From Allorhodopirellula solitaria (lineage in GTDB: Bacteria > Planctomycetota > Planctomycetia > Pirellulales > Pirellulaceae): DNA of 64,000 bases. The position numbers and the translations under genes were made by a program. The stretch is taken from assembly GCF_007859855.1 (NCBI RefSeq), contig NZ_SJPK01000004.1, positions 248,001 through 312,000 on the forward strand, read 5' to 3'. Of this stretch, positions 49,656 to 59,434 are shown piece by piece (positions within the stretch are counted from its first letter, which is position 1; each line of letters starts with the position of its first letter). The notes under the pieces were generated by a model, which saw only the letters and a program-made list of their open reading frames with translations, ran no database searches and was not told the origin of the DNA.

Positions 49656-50917
49656 AATCCAAACAACTCGGTTGTATTGCCGACGACTACACCGGCGCCA
49701 CCGACCTCAGCTCGATGTTGGTCCGCACCGGCAGGCGAGTGATTCAGTGTTTCGGAGTTCCTGACTCCGATCAGCGTGTTGGTATCGAGGAAGCGGATGC
49801 TGTCGTGGTGGCTTTGAAGTCGCGTTCGATTGATTCCGAACAAGCAGTGAAGTTGTCGCTGGCCGCGTTGGAGTTCCTGCAGTCCTGGGGAGCGGATCGC
49901 TTCTTCTTTAAGTACTGTTCCACATTTGATTCGACCGAGCACGGCAACATCGGCCAGGTGGCCGATGGTTTAGCTGATGAACTCGGCGCGGAGTCGTTGT
50001 TGTTTTGCCCTGGATTCCCTGAGAATGGCCGCACGGTCCATTGCGGGCATTTGTTCGTGGACGGGGTGCCGTTGAGCGAGAGCGGGATGCGGAATCATCC
50101 ACTCAATCCGATGCGAGATAGTAACCTCGTTCGGGTGTTGCAAGCCCAGACACCGCACCGAGTGGGCTGGCGGTCACCGCGTGAGCTAACGGGTGACGGG
50201 GAACCATCACGCTGGATCGTCGATGCTGTCGACGACGATGACTTGCGTGCGGCGACCGATCTCGCCAGCGAGCACATGCTGTTGACGGGCGGATCCGCCG
50301 TGGCGGGTTATTGGGCGGATGCGATCGGGGTGCGTCGCTCGGTCAGCCCGCCGGACCTCGAGCCGCCGGGCTCCGAGCCGCCGGCAGGTTCAACGCGTCC
50401 CTGCGTGATTCTGGCAGGCAGCTGCTCGGAGGCGACCCGCGAACAAGCGGCCCTCTTTGAGAAAAAACACCCGGCTCTGCATCTCGTTGTTGCCGATTCC
50501 GCAACGCCGGAATCGCTTGCTGAAGACGCTCTCCGTTGGTGCAGCGAACATTGGTCTCGGTCCGAACAGGGATCGCAACCCTTGTTGATCAGCTCGGGAT
50601 CATGTCCACAAGCCGTGGAAGCGGCGCGCCAACGCTGGGGCGATCGGGAAGCTGCCGCGAGAACCGAGTCCGTCTTCGCGTCCATTGCCACTGGGCTACG
50701 TGATCGCGGCGTCCGCAGAATGATCATCGCGGGTGGAGAAACATCCGGGACCGTCGTCGGTGCACTGGGGGTGACTGCGGTGCGGATCGGCAGAGAGATT
50801 GCCCCAGGCGTGCCCTGGGTAACGTCGATCGGAGATACCACGATGAGTCTAGCATTGAAGTCGGGCAATTTCGGCGGCCCCAGGTTTTTCTTCGATGCAA
50901 TGGAGTCCGCACCATGA
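49652..50917 (+). CDS. otnK: Four-carbon acid sugar kinase family (DUF1537)
   Basis: 421 residues, GTG start with AGGAGGG nine bases upstream, the best ribosome site in the region. Motifs of the DUF1537 kinase family: IADDYTGATDLSSMLVRTGRRV at the start, FFKYCSTFDSTEHGNIG, CPGFPENGRTVHCGHLFVDG and, near the C-terminus, RMIIAGGETSGTVVGALG with the nucleotide-binding glycines. OtnK-type members phosphorylate 3-oxo-tetronates such as 3-dehydro-L-erythronate; others use threonate or erythronate directly. Neighbours (aldolase-type decarboxylase next door, overlapping by 4 bases) fit OtnK-OtnC. The symbol is by family and context; the exact substrate is inferred. Confidence 0.83.
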   Translation: MKSKQLGCIADDYTGATDLSSMLVRTGRRVIQCFGVPDSDQRVGIEEADAVVVALKSRSIDSEQAVKLSLAALEFLQSWGADRFFFKYCSTFDSTEHGNIGQVADGLADELGAESLLFCPGFPENGRTVHCGHLFVDGVPLSESGMRNHPLNPMRDSNLVRVLQAQTPHRVGWRSPRELTGDGEPSRWIVDAVDDDDLRAATDLASEHMLLTGGSAVAGYWADAIGVRRSVSPPDLEPPGSEPPAGSTRPCVILAGSCSEATREQAALFEKKHPALHLVVADSATPESLAEDALRWCSEHWSRSEQGSQPLLISSGSCPQAVEAARQRWGDREAAARTESVFASIATGLRDRGVRRMIIAGGETSGTVVGALGVTAVRIGREIAPGVPWVTSIGDTTMSLALKSGNFGGPRFFFDAMESAP

Positions 50918-51528
50918 GCGAGCGAGAACTGCGGCAGCGAATGTCCGAACACGGCCGCTCACTCTACGAGCGCGGATTGACGGCGGGCAGTTCGGGTAAC
51001 CTGAGTGTGCGGTTACCCGACGGTATCCTGGTGACACCGACGAACTGCTGCTTGGGACGGTTGGATCCAGACGAAATTTCTCGATTGGATTCGGTCGGCA
51101 ACCTGCTCTCGGGCAAACCGCCCTCCAAGGAATCATTTCTGCATCTTGCCTACTACCGCTCGCGGTCGAACGAGCAAGCGGTTGTGCACCTGCACTCAAC
51201 ATGGTCGGTCGCGGTTAGCTGTCTGGCCGATGTTGACCCCGAAAACGTGATCCCCCCGATCACCGCCTACTTTGTCATGCGGGTCGGCAAACTGCCACTG
51301 GTTCCGTACTTTCCGCCCGGCGATGAGCAATTGGCGGATGCCGTCGCCAAATCGGCGCGGTCCTCACGCGGTGCCCTGCTCGCCAATCACGGTCCTGTGA
51401 TCGGCGCAGCCGACCTGGACCAAGCTGTTTACGCCATCGAAGAGCTCGAAGAAACTGCCAAGCTATTTTTGATGCTTCGCGGTCTCCCCACCCGTTATCT
51501 CACTGCCGAACAGGCTGCCAACCTGTGA
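50914..51528 (+). CDS. otnC: Class II aldolase/adducin family, OtnC-like decarboxylase
   Basis: 204 residues. Class II aldolase motifs: LTAGSSGNLSVRLPDGILVTPT (phosphate-binding start), PSKESFLHLAYYRS (Glu of the active site) and the zinc ligands in VVHLHSTWSV plus LLANHGPVIGA (His). OtnC decarboxylates 3-oxo-tetronate 4-phosphate to dihydroxyacetone phosphate. It overlaps the DUF1537 kinase gene by 4 bases (ATGA), the same order as in known threonate and erythronate operons. Alternatives are fuculose- or ribulose-phosphate aldolase types, less likely with the kinase present. Confidence 0.82.
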   Translation: MSERELRQRMSEHGRSLYERGLTAGSSGNLSVRLPDGILVTPTNCCLGRLDPDEISRLDSVGNLLSGKPPSKESFLHLAYYRSRSNEQAVVHLHSTWSVAVSCLADVDPENVIPPITAYFVMRVGKLPLVPYFPPGDEQLADAVAKSARSSRGALLANHGPVIGAADLDQAVYAIEELEETAKLFLMLRGLPTRYLTAEQAANL

Positions 51529-51568
51529 GCATTTTCTATTCCCCGTTTCCGACCTTTTGAAAATCAAC

Positions 51569-51871
51569 ATGAGCCAACCCACCTTCGCGATCTCGGTCGC
51601 CTTTCACATCAAGACCGAACACGTCGATTCCTTTCGAACGCGTGTACTGCAGCAGGCAAGCGAATCTCTTGAGAAAGAACCAGGTTGCTATCAGTTCGAC
51701 GTGCTCAATGACGAGTCCGATGCATCTCTATTCGCTTTGTATGAAACCTACGCCGACGCAGCAGCATTTGCTGATCACAAACAGACACCTCACTTCCTTG
51801 ACTTCGATGCTACGGTCGCCCCGTGGATCGAATCGAAAGAAGTTCGCCGCTTGGTATTGCTGAGGAACTAG
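51569..51871 (+). CDS. Antibiotic biosynthesis monooxygenase (ABM) domain protein
   Basis: 100 residues from ATG 51569; a TTG four codons upstream is weaker. The single domain has the ABM/YgiN ferredoxin-like fold pattern: FAISVAFHIKTEHVDSFRTRVLQQASESLEKEPGCYQFDVL, then LFALYETYADAAAFADHKQTPHFLDFDATV. The conserved EPGC-x-x-F and Y-E-x-Y motifs are typical. Small ABM proteins oxidise quinols or act as isomerase-like partners in sugar catabolism (LsrG is an example). In this operon it sits between the decarboxylase and the dehydrogenase, 3 bases before the latter, so it probably acts on a pathway intermediate. Confidence 0.8.
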   Translation: MSQPTFAISVAFHIKTEHVDSFRTRVLQQASESLEKEPGCYQFDVLNDESDASLFALYETYADAAAFADHKQTPHFLDFDATVAPWIESKEVRRLVLLRN

Positions 51872-51874
51872 GCA

Positions 51875-53008
51875 ATGAAGACATATCAAATCGCCGCATT
51901 GCCCGGAGACGGGATTGGCCCGGAATGCATGGATGCCACCTGCATCGTGCTGGACCGCCTTCAATCTGAAACCCCGGGCCTGCAGTTTGCCATCACGTCT
52001 CATCGGGCGGGAGCGGAATTGTATCGCGAATCCGGTGTGACCCTTCCCGATCCCGTTGTGGCCGCCTGCGTCGACGCCGACGCCGTGCTGTTGTCGGCAA
52101 TTGGTCTACCCGATGTGCGGTTTCCCGACGGCACCGAGGTGCAGCCGACGATGATGGTGGGACTGCGCCGAGCACTTGACGTCCATTCGGCGGTGCGACC
52201 GGTCAAGCTCTATCCTGGTGCCCCGGGCGTCCTGAAAGACAATGGTCCGGGGATTGACTTCGTTGTCATCCGAGAAAATCTCGAAGGTTTGTTCGCCTCC
52301 TTTGGCGGCGGCGCCAAGGTCGGCCGCGAGGTTGCCACCGATACCATGGTGATCACCCGCGGGGGAACCTCACGCGTCACTGATTTCGCTTTTCGCTTGG
52401 CCCAGCGCCGCAGCGGACGTCCGAGCGACGGGAAAAAGATGGTCACGTGCGTGGACAAAGCGAACGTATTTCGCAGCATGGCGTTCTTTCGCGAAGTCTT
52501 CATGGACGTGGCCGAGTCGTATCCCGACATTGCTAGCGACGCGGTGTACGTCGACGCCATGAGCCTCTACATGGTGCAGAATCCCTGGGATTTCGATGTA
52601 CTCGTCATGGAAAATCAATTCGGCGATATCCTCTCCGATCTCGGCGCCGGCCTTGTCGGCGGACTGGGACTCGGGCCGTCCGGAGAGATTGGTGAAGACC
52701 ACGCCCTGTTCCAACCGTCCCATGGCACCGCGCCGCAGATCGCTGGCAAGAACGTAGCCAATCCGATGGCCACGATTCTCTCAGCGGCCATGATGCTCGA
52801 TTGGTTGGGAGACCGCCATCAGGACCCTGTCTGCAGCGACGCTGCGGTGCGGCTCGAAGATGCCGTCGCCCGTGTTTTAGCAAATGGTCACATCCGCACG
52901 CCTGACATCCGTGGAACCGCGTCGACGACTGACGTTGCCCATGCGATTGCCGACGCGATTGCCGCCCCAGCGACATCACTCGGCGCACCGAAGCACTCAG
53001 TGACTTGA
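51875..53008 (+). CDS. Isocitrate/isopropylmalate/tartrate dehydrogenase-family enzyme
   Basis: 377 residues. Motifs of decarboxylating 3-hydroxyacid dehydrogenases: IAALPGDGIGPECMDATCIVL at the start, DFVVIRENLEGLFA, KKMVTCVDKANVFRSMAFFREVF with the catalytic lysine, DAMSLYMVQNPWDFDVLVMENQFGDILSDLGAGLVGGLGLGPSGEIG with metal-binding aspartates, and the NAD-binding FQPSHGTAPQIAGKNVANPMA. Paralogues act on isopropylmalate, isocitrate, tartrate or malate. Other leu genes are absent here and the gene lies in an acid-sugar operon, so a tartrate/malate-like or tetronate substrate is more likely. It may supply the oxidation that LtnD or DenD gives elsewhere. Confidence 0.85.
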   Translation: MKTYQIAALPGDGIGPECMDATCIVLDRLQSETPGLQFAITSHRAGAELYRESGVTLPDPVVAACVDADAVLLSAIGLPDVRFPDGTEVQPTMMVGLRRALDVHSAVRPVKLYPGAPGVLKDNGPGIDFVVIRENLEGLFASFGGGAKVGREVATDTMVITRGGTSRVTDFAFRLAQRRSGRPSDGKKMVTCVDKANVFRSMAFFREVFMDVAESYPDIASDAVYVDAMSLYMVQNPWDFDVLVMENQFGDILSDLGAGLVGGLGLGPSGEIGEDHALFQPSHGTAPQIAGKNVANPMATILSAAMMLDWLGDRHQDPVCSDAAVRLEDAVARVLANGHIRTPDIRGTASTTDVAHAIADAIAAPATSLGAPKHSVT

Positions 53009-53083
53009 AAACTTAAACTGAAAGACTCGTCTCACTATTTCGTCCCCACACCTCCTTCCCTCCCCACCGCTGTGAGATCCATC

Positions 53084-56000
53084 ATGAATCGCATGACCTT
53101 TAACTTCATCCTGCTGATGGCGGCGTGTTGCCCGCCGACGTTCGCCCAGAAACCGATAGCCGATGAAAGCCTCGTCTTCGCCGAAAAAGACGGCATGGTT
53201 GCTGTCGAAGCGGAACACTTTTTCGACCAAACCAAGACGGATGTCCGCGCCTTCTATCTGACGCACCAAGACGCCGTCGCCGACGTCCAACCCGACGGAG
53301 ACCCGAGTCATCTCGACGGCGCCAGCGGTGGTGCTTACCTGGAGATCCTGCCGGACTCGCGTCGCACGCACGCGGATAAACTGATCAAAGGCACCAACTT
53401 TTCACCCCAGCCCGGTAAGATGGCGGTGCTCTCATACAAGGTCCACTTTGAAACCCCCGGCCGATATTACGTTTGGGCGCGAGCATTCTCCACCGGCAGT
53501 GAAGACAACGGACTGCATGTTGGATTGAACGGACAATGGCCTGAGAGTGGCCAGAGATTGCAGTGGTGCCAAGGCAAGAACGGTTGGCGTTGGGAGAGCA
53601 AGCAACGCACCGACAAAGTGCATTGTGGAGAACCACACAAAATCTTTCTCGATATCCCCGAGGCCGGTGAGCATACGATTGAGTTCTCGATGCGAGAAGA
53701 CGGTTTTGAGTTTGACAAATGGCTGATGACCCAGAACCGAGATTTCCAGCGTCCAGAACAGAGCGGGCCAGAAACCGAAATGAAAGCTGGGTCGCTCCCT
53801 TCTATCAAAGCTGCCGCAGCCAAATCGTCGCCGCCAGCTAAGCAACAGCGTGGGGCTCCGAGCGCCCTGAATATGCCAGCGACAATGTTCGCCGATGGCA
53901 AGGTGAGCGAGTACTACCTGGATCGGGGGAAATGGATGGCGATCAATCCCGACCACGCCGAGAAAGGTTCGGCAGCCCGCACGTTTCCATACCCCACGGG
54001 TAGCTACGATGTGACACTCAAAACCGTCGGCGAGAATGACGGGCGATCGATGTACGTCGTCCGCGTCGATGACGACGAGATCGGAGAGTATCACTCGCCA
54101 CTCGCGACAGGAACGACTCAGGAAGGCAAGAAATTTCACACCACCTGGAAGAACGTGAACATCACCGAAGGGGCGATCGTCACGGTCGCATCGACGATAG
54201 GCAGTGTGGGCGGCGACCAGCACAGCCGTGCTCGTTGGAGTGGAGTCATCTTCACTCCAGCTGACGCTGAGACTCGCAAAGCCGCGCAACCCTATCTCGC
54301 TGAGCAGAAGGCACGTGCCCAAGCGAAGCCGTCACGTACTGCCCGCACGAGCCCCACGACGCCGGTCAGCTCTAAACCGCTGCATCAACCACGCAAGCCC
54401 GATGGCGACGCAAGCGTGCAGATCAGTGGCGAACTGAAAACGTGGCACAAGGTGACGCTGGATCTCAAGGGCCCCTATGCTCACGAGCAAGACAATGCGC
54501 CCAATCCTTTTACCGACAATCGCATGACAGTGACGTTTACGCACCCCAGCGGCAAACACGTCACTGTCCCAGGCTACTTTGCCGCCGACGGAAACGCAGC
54601 GGAGACCTCCGCCCAAGATGGAACGGTATGGCGGGCGTTGTTCGCTCCGGACCAACCCGGCGAGTGGACCTACGAGGTTTCGTTCGTCCAAGGCGATCAG
54701 GCGGCTCTCGATGCCGGTGCACCTGCCAAGCCGCTCGCTAGCTTTAATGGCAAACGGGGCAGTTTTGCCGTGACCGCATCGGATAAACAGGGACGCGACC
54801 TCCGCGCCCACGGCCGGCTGAAATATGTCGGCAAACACTACCTCCAGTTCGCTGGATCGAAAGAGTATTTTCTCAAAGCCGGTGCCGACGCGCCGGAAAC
54901 ACTTCTTGCCTATGCTGACTTTGACAACACCATCGCAGGCAACGCCAGAAAGGCCCCCCTGAAAACCTGGTCCGCTCATGTTCAAGACTGGAAGCAAGGA
55001 GACCCCACATGGCAGGACGGCAAAGGCAAGGGATTGATCGGTGCCGTGAACTACTTGTCGGGCAAAGGCTGTAACGCGTTTTCGTTCTTGACCTACAACG
55101 CCGGTGGCGATGGCGACAATGTTTGGCCATTCATTCATCGCGATGACAAACTGCATTATGACTGCAGCAAGCTCGATCAGTGGGGAACCGTCTTTGATCA
55201 CGGGACCGCCATGGGAATGTACCTGCACTTCAAGATGCAGGAGACCGAAATCGATGACCACACACGTGGTACCGGCAAGAACGGTGGCCGTGTTCCTGAA
55301 TCGCTCGATGGCGGTGAACTAGGGGTCCAGCGAAAGCTGTACTGCCGCGAACTGATCGCTCGGTTCGGCCACAACCTGGCACTGAACTGGAACCTGGGCG
55401 AAGAGAACACCCAGACGACGGACCAAGTCAATGCGATGATGGACTACATCGTTGAGCTGGATCCGTATGGTCACAACATCGTCATCCACACTTTCCCCAA
55501 TCAACAGGACAAGGTTTACGAGCCGTTGCTCGGCGACCAGTCCCAGCTAACCGGGGTGTCGCTGCAGAACAGCAGCTTGGAGACAACCCACGCGCAAACC
55601 ATTCGATGGGTTGAGGCGTCGGCAGCGGCGGGCAAACCTTGGGTGGTGGCGTTCGACGAGTCCGGTACTGCGGCTCATGCCCAGTGTCCTGACCTCGGCT
55701 ACAACGGCTTCGACGGTCATGACCGCTCGGGCAAGATGGTCTACACCCAGCACAAGGTGCGCAAGCAAACCCTCTGGGGCACGCTCATGGGCGGCGGCGC
55801 AGGTTGCGAATATTACTTTGGATACCAGTTCGACCAGAATGACATCGTCTGCGAGGATTGGCGGAGCCGCGACCAGAGCTGGGACTATTGCCGCATCGCG
55901 ATCGAGTTCTTTCACGACCACGACATCCCGTTCTGGGAGATGCGCAGCGCCGACGAACTCGTCGGCAACGCCAAGCATGCCCCTACCCGATTCTGTTTCG

Positions 56001-56233
56001 CCAAAGAGGATGAGCTTTATCTCGTTTATCTCGCCAGTGGTGGTGAAGCTGAATTGGATTTGAGTAGCACCCAAGGTGAATTCAGTGTGTCCTGGTTCAA
56101 CCCACGCACCGGTGGCGAGCTCTCAAGCGGCAGTGTTGAGAAGGTCGAAGGCGGCCAGAATGTGTCGCTGGGAATGCCGCCTGAGGACGCGGCTGAAGAT
56201 TGGTTGGTCGTGGTGCAGCGGGAGCAGAACTAG
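53084..56233 (+). CDS. Large secreted glycoside hydrolase with DUF5060
   Basis: 1049 residues with a signal peptide ([21 protein letters not shown]). The N-terminal part (about 30-240) is a carbohydrate-binding-like beta domain ([33 protein letters not shown]) and a second such domain follows (about 265-410). A DUF5060 domain comes next (about 440-560: [23 protein letters not shown]). The catalytic-looking TIM barrel covers about 570-950, with [17 protein letters not shown]-like start text, [34 protein letters not shown] with a candidate acid Glu, and [11 protein letters not shown] with a candidate nucleophile Glu. A short beta domain ends it. Family resemblance is to GH140-type enzymes. It lies 75 bases after the dehydrogenase and may supply the operon's sugar. 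Confidence 0.75.
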   Translation: MNRMTFNFILLMAACCPPTFAQKPIADESLVFAEKDGMVAVEAEHFFDQTKTDVRAFYLTHQDAVADVQPDGDPSHLDGASGGAYLEILPDSRRTHADKLIKGTNFSPQPGKMAVLSYKVHFETPGRYYVWARAFSTGSEDNGLHVGLNGQWPESGQRLQWCQGKNGWRWESKQRTDKVHCGEPHKIFLDIPEAGEHTIEFSMREDGFEFDKWLMTQNRDFQRPEQSGPETEMKAGSLPSIKAAAAKSSPPAKQQRGAPSALNMPATMFADGKVSEYYLDRGKWMAINPDHAEKGSAARTFPYPTGSYDVTLKTVGENDGRSMYVVRVDDDEIGEYHSPLATGTTQEGKKFHTTWKNVNITEGAIVTVASTIGSVGGDQHSRARWSGVIFTPADAETRKAAQPYLAEQKARAQAKPSRTARTSPTTPVSSKPLHQPRKPDGDASVQISGELKTWHKVTLDLKGPYAHEQDNAPNPFTDNRMTVTFTHPSGKHVTVPGYFAADGNAAETSAQDGTVWRALFAPDQPGEWTYEVSFVQGDQAALDAGAPAKPLASFNGKRGSFAVTASDKQGRDLRAHGRLKYVGKHYLQFAGSKEYFLKAGADAPETLLAYADFDNTIAGNARKAPLKTWSAHVQDWKQGDPTWQDGKGKGLIGAVNYLSGKGCNAFSFLTYNAGGDGDNVWPFIHRDDKLHYDCSKLDQWGTVFDHGTAMGMYLHFKMQETEIDDHTRGTGKNGGRVPESLDGGELGVQRKLYCRELIARFGHNLALNWNLGEENTQTTDQVNAMMDYIVELDPYGHNIVIHTFPNQQDKVYEPLLGDQSQLTGVSLQNSSLETTHAQTIRWVEASAAAGKPWVVAFDESGTAAHAQCPDLGYNGFDGHDRSGKMVYTQHKVRKQTLWGTLMGGGAGCEYYFGYQFDQNDIVCEDWRSRDQSWDYCRIAIEFFHDHDIPFWEMRSADELVGNAKHAPTRFCFAKEDELYLVYLASGGEAELDLSSTQGEFSVSWFNPRTGGELSSGSVEKVEGGQNVSLGMPPEDAAEDWLVVVQREQN

Positions 56234-56346
56234 GTTCCCGAGCATCCTCTGATGCTGGCGCGACGCGCTCACGACGTCGCGCCAGCCGTACCGATCGCTA
56301 TGCACGATTATTCGAACCTCCCATTGCAGGTTCAGCTTAGTCCTGC

Positions 56347-57612
56347 TCACCCGGCCGCGACTCGGGTGAGATGCCTGTACCGACGGCCGGCGGACTCCGG
56401 TGCAAACGTTTGCTTGAGTTCGCCGCGATGTTTTCGGAACCAAGATGCGACAATCGAAACTGTGTAGGGGTAGTCAGAAACCGTGCGACTGCTCGGGGCT
56501 GTCAGCCGCACCGCCCACTGTTTCAGACGCGGTTTGAGATTTCGGTACGCTGCCGTGTCCGTGGGCGCGGCAGCAACATCGACCACCTCGCCGCGGCGGA
56601 TCAGGTACCAGATCGCGCGGCCGTCGTAGCCGGTCGCGGCATAGATGAATGAGTAGTGTTCTCGCGCCTCCGCCAGATTCCCAAGTTTTTTCTGGGCATA
56701 GTTGAGTGACCGTAGCGTGTCACGGGCTCGCGCGGCGAGTTCGTATTGGCGATTCGCCGCCGCCGCTTCCATGATCTCTTGAGTGGCTGTGATGGGTTCG
56801 CTGTGGAACCCATCGAGAAAGCTCTCAGCTTCGTTGACACGCTGGAGATACTCTTGCCGTGAGCAGGCAGCGGCACAGGGGCCGAGGCAGGTTCCGATCT
56901 CCAGCCGCAGACAGCCCGCTCGCGGCTGCAGGTCGAACAGTGACATTTGGTCCGCGTAGAGAAACGGGGTCTGATTGCTGCAGTCTCGCAGGCGGAAAGT
57001 TTTGTTGAGGGCGTCGACCACCCGGCTCATCCGCCCGACGCCATAGAATGGTCCTTCGACTGCGACGAGGTCCTTCTCGGGGGGTGAGTTGGCGAGAAAG
57101 AATGTCTCAGCGGGTTTTCGGCCCAAGCATAAATAGACAGGCCGTTGCCGCTGGGGGACCCCCTGCACATTGAATCGGGGAATGAAGCGGCGGATCAACT
57201 CCAGTTCCCGGAGCTGGGCAGCGAAATCGCTGGGCTGCGTCTCCCACTCGATCGCGCGGGCATTCTCGATAATTCGGCCCGCCTTTTCGCCTGCCGCCGA
57301 TTGGCCGAAGTAGCTCAACAACCGATTCCTCAGCGAGCTGCTCTTGCCGACGTAAATCAGTTCGCCGGTGCGATCGAACATGCCATACACTCCCGGCACC
57401 GGCGGGCACAATGCCTGGACTTGTTCGCGTAGCTCCCGGCGGGAATCCCCGCCGATGATCTCATTCGGACGACTCTGGAGGCCGCCGCTGACGGCGTCCT
57501 CAGCAGCGTAGGGGTCCAGCGGATTGGTACCGAAACCGCTGCCAGCGACGGGCGACTGATCGCTCGCCGGATCGAAAATGGGTCGCGATTGGGATGTCCG
57601 TTTCCGTGCCAT
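56347..57612 (-). CDS. UvrC-like GIY-YIG nuclease, short form
   Basis: 421 residues from ATG 57612. A GIY-YIG domain starts near residue 72 (VPGVYGMFDRTGELIYVGKSSSLRNRLLSYF). The middle has RLEIGTCLGPCAAACS, corresponding to the cysteine cluster that binds [4Fe-4S] in UvrC. A UVR-type helix pair follows (EPITATQEIMEAAAANRQYELAARARDTL). The C-terminal RNase-H-like nuclease and helix-hairpin-helix domains of full UvrC (about 600 residues) are missing; about 110 residues of unrelated sequence follow. It resembles Cho, the UvrC homologue that makes only the 3' incision. A real uvrC is presumably elsewhere. Confidence 0.8.
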   Translation of the reverse strand: MARKRTSQSRPIFDPASDQSPVAGSGFGTNPLDPYAAEDAVSGGLQSRPNEIIGGDSRRELREQVQALCPPVPGVYGMFDRTGELIYVGKSSSLRNRLLSYFGQSAAGEKAGRIIENARAIEWETQPSDFAAQLRELELIRRFIPRFNVQGVPQRQRPVYLCLGRKPAETFFLANSPPEKDLVAVEGPFYGVGRMSRVVDALNKTFRLRDCSNQTPFLYADQMSLFDLQPRAGCLRLEIGTCLGPCAAACSRQEYLQRVNEAESFLDGFHSEPITATQEIMEAAAANRQYELAARARDTLRSLNYAQKKLGNLAEAREHYSFIYAATGYDGRAIWYLIRRGEVVDVAAAPTDTAAYRNLKPRLKQWAVRLTAPSSRTVSDYPYTVSIVASWFRKHRGELKQTFAPESAGRRYRHLTRVAAG

Positions 57613-57805
57613 CGGCGCAGTTGCCAAATCCGTGGGGGCTTGCCGTGCGAGTGTCCAAAGTGACCTCAGCAACGTCTGATTATGCCGTGTCCGGGCGAGA
57701 ATGCCAAGTTGAATTGGGGCGGGGGCTTCTCGCGGAGACGTTTTTTGCCTCTAATTAGCTTTCGAATCCCTCGCACCTTCCCCTCGATGAGTGTTTTCAG
57801 ACGAT

Positions 57806-58249
57806 ATGACCACCGAGCCGACCGAAGAAGCTGAAAAGAGCGAAGTCGTTCCCGAAGTCACGCTTCAATACAATAAAGATGACGTCGACGAGCATGGTTT
57901 TACCTCCGTGTGGAACGTTGCGTCGGCAACCTGCGATGGGGATCAAGCACGCACCCGCGAGATGGCGGGCCGGATGCTTGGATTTCTGTGCAAAAAGGAA
58001 TACGAACATGTCGTCGTCAGTTCCACCGATGCCCAATACCTCGACGAATGGTTCGAACGCGAAAAAGCGATCCTCTACAACTGGAAACCCGACGCGGAAA
58101 CCACTGACGCGATCACGCAGCATGCACAGGTTCCCGCTGCGTCCATGATCAGTTTCCTCAAGCGAGAGAAATTCAAGCCGACCGCGAACTACAGCCCCCG
58201 TCGAGCTGACCGGGTGGCGTGGTTCCAAGAGAAATGGGGCGTGGGTTGA
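57806..58249 (+). CDS. Conserved-looking cytoplasmic protein, unknown function
   Basis: 147 residues from ATG 57806; an in-frame GTG lies at 57791. The protein is acidic at the N-terminus (MTTEPTEEAEKSEVVPEV) and mixed alpha/beta afterwards, with EYEHVVVSSTDAQYLDEWFEREKAILYNW and a basic C-terminus (SPRRADRVAWFQEKWGVG). I recognise no family. It has no signal peptide or membrane segment. The DUF4272 gene starts within its last codons or directly after its stop, so they are translationally coupled and probably work together. It is divergent from the UvrC-like gene. Confidence 0.6.
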   Translation: MTTEPTEEAEKSEVVPEVTLQYNKDDVDEHGFTSVWNVASATCDGDQARTREMAGRMLGFLCKKEYEHVVVSSTDAQYLDEWFEREKAILYNWKPDAETTDAITQHAQVPAASMISFLKREKFKPTANYSPRRADRVAWFQEKWGVG

Positions 58250-59418
58250 GCGTGAGCGCTGAACAATTGCCAGCAGTTGTTCCCCAAGTCCGCGAAACCC
58301 TCGCATTCTCCACCCTGGTGGCTCCGCCCGAGCCGCCTGGAGGGCTCCGCCGAGCCCATCCAGATGCCGCACTCGATCGCGCGGGCGAAATCGTACAGTG
58401 GCTGTCGCAGCCGCCACGCCGTGACCAAGCGATCGTGCACCCGATCTGCGAGCATCTGCAGCGGTGCCAGCACGTGTACCCGCTTGCAGATCAGAGCGAT
58501 GTTGACCGGGCAAACTGCGAATCCTGGGCATGGCAAGCCAACGTGATTTGGGTCACCCCAGATCTACGCATCCTCGACCCTGCCGGCCGCGTCCTGTTCG
58601 AAGAACCGTCGGCCAGCCCCGATCCACTCGCGGTGATCCCGTTTCCAGTCGATGCACGCCAGCGACAAGGCGAAGCGGCGATGATGCTGCGGAACCGAAT
58701 GGTCGAGCCGGTCGAGGGTTTTCTGCCCGTGCGGGGCGAGCACGAGATCACACCCGTCGATCCTGCCGAGGTGGCGCGGCGGGCCTTAGCCCTCTTTCTG
58801 GTAGCGACCCGAGGCGAGTCCATTCTCAGCGGGCAACCAATCGATGCACTGCGGATGCGAAAACGCTGCCCGTTGGGCTACGACGCCATGTCGCCCCAGG
58901 AAAGAGTCTTTTTCGACGATGCACCTGGCTCGCCAACAACCGCTGCCACGCATCAAGCAAACGCGTCCGCTGCAGCGCAATCCATGATCTGGCGGTACGA
59001 AGGTTTGGCGACATTGCAATGGGCACTGTCGATGCAATTCGAATTGCCATGGCCCGATGAGCGTGCCGACCTCACCGCGACGACGCGATTGATGATTGAT
59101 CTCCCCGATGTCGAAATCGTTGAGCAAGCCAGACTTCGGAGCACCTCCGAGCTACTCGACGCCGCCGAACTGCACTATCAGGCGCTGCAGGCGATTGTCG
59201 CAATCCAGCAGGGCGGCCAGGAACCATCCCAGATCGCTAATGCACAGGTCTTGGATCCCGGCATCGTCTGTGAAAGGCTGACGGCCCTGGCATGGATCTG
59301 TCGATTGGCTCCAGCGACTCCGAACCGCGTTGCGAATCCAGAGTCATCCGACGTGGTCGATCCCTCGCGATCAAACTGGGACGCAACCGTGGACTGGGTC
59401 GAGAGCGGCTGCGCCTGA
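58234..59418 (+). CDS. DUF4272 domain protein
   Basis: 394 residues from ATG 58234, overlapping the previous gene by 16 bases; GTG 58252 is an alternative start. The middle and C-terminal part match DUF4272: EVARRALALFLVATRGESIL, LRMRKRCPLGYDAMSPQERVFFDDA, SMIWRYEGLATLQWALSMQFELPWPDE and LLDAAELHYQALQAIVAI. DUF4272 proteins have no established function, and many occur singly in operons of unknown role. No catalytic motif is evident. The 3' end abuts the 203-bp repeat array. Confidence 0.7.
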   Translation: MGRGLSVSAEQLPAVVPQVRETLAFSTLVAPPEPPGGLRRAHPDAALDRAGEIVQWLSQPPRRDQAIVHPICEHLQRCQHVYPLADQSDVDRANCESWAWQANVIWVTPDLRILDPAGRVLFEEPSASPDPLAVIPFPVDARQRQGEAAMMLRNRMVEPVEGFLPVRGEHEITPVDPAEVARRALALFLVATRGESILSGQPIDALRMRKRCPLGYDAMSPQERVFFDDAPGSPTTAATHQANASAAAQSMIWRYEGLATLQWALSMQFELPWPDERADLTATTRLMIDLPDVEIVEQARLRSTSELLDAAELHYQALQAIVAIQQGGQEPSQIANAQVLDPGIVCERLTALAWICRLAPATPNRVANPESSDVVDPSRSNWDATVDWVESGCA

Positions 59419-59434
59419 GCCCCGCCAGCGCGCC

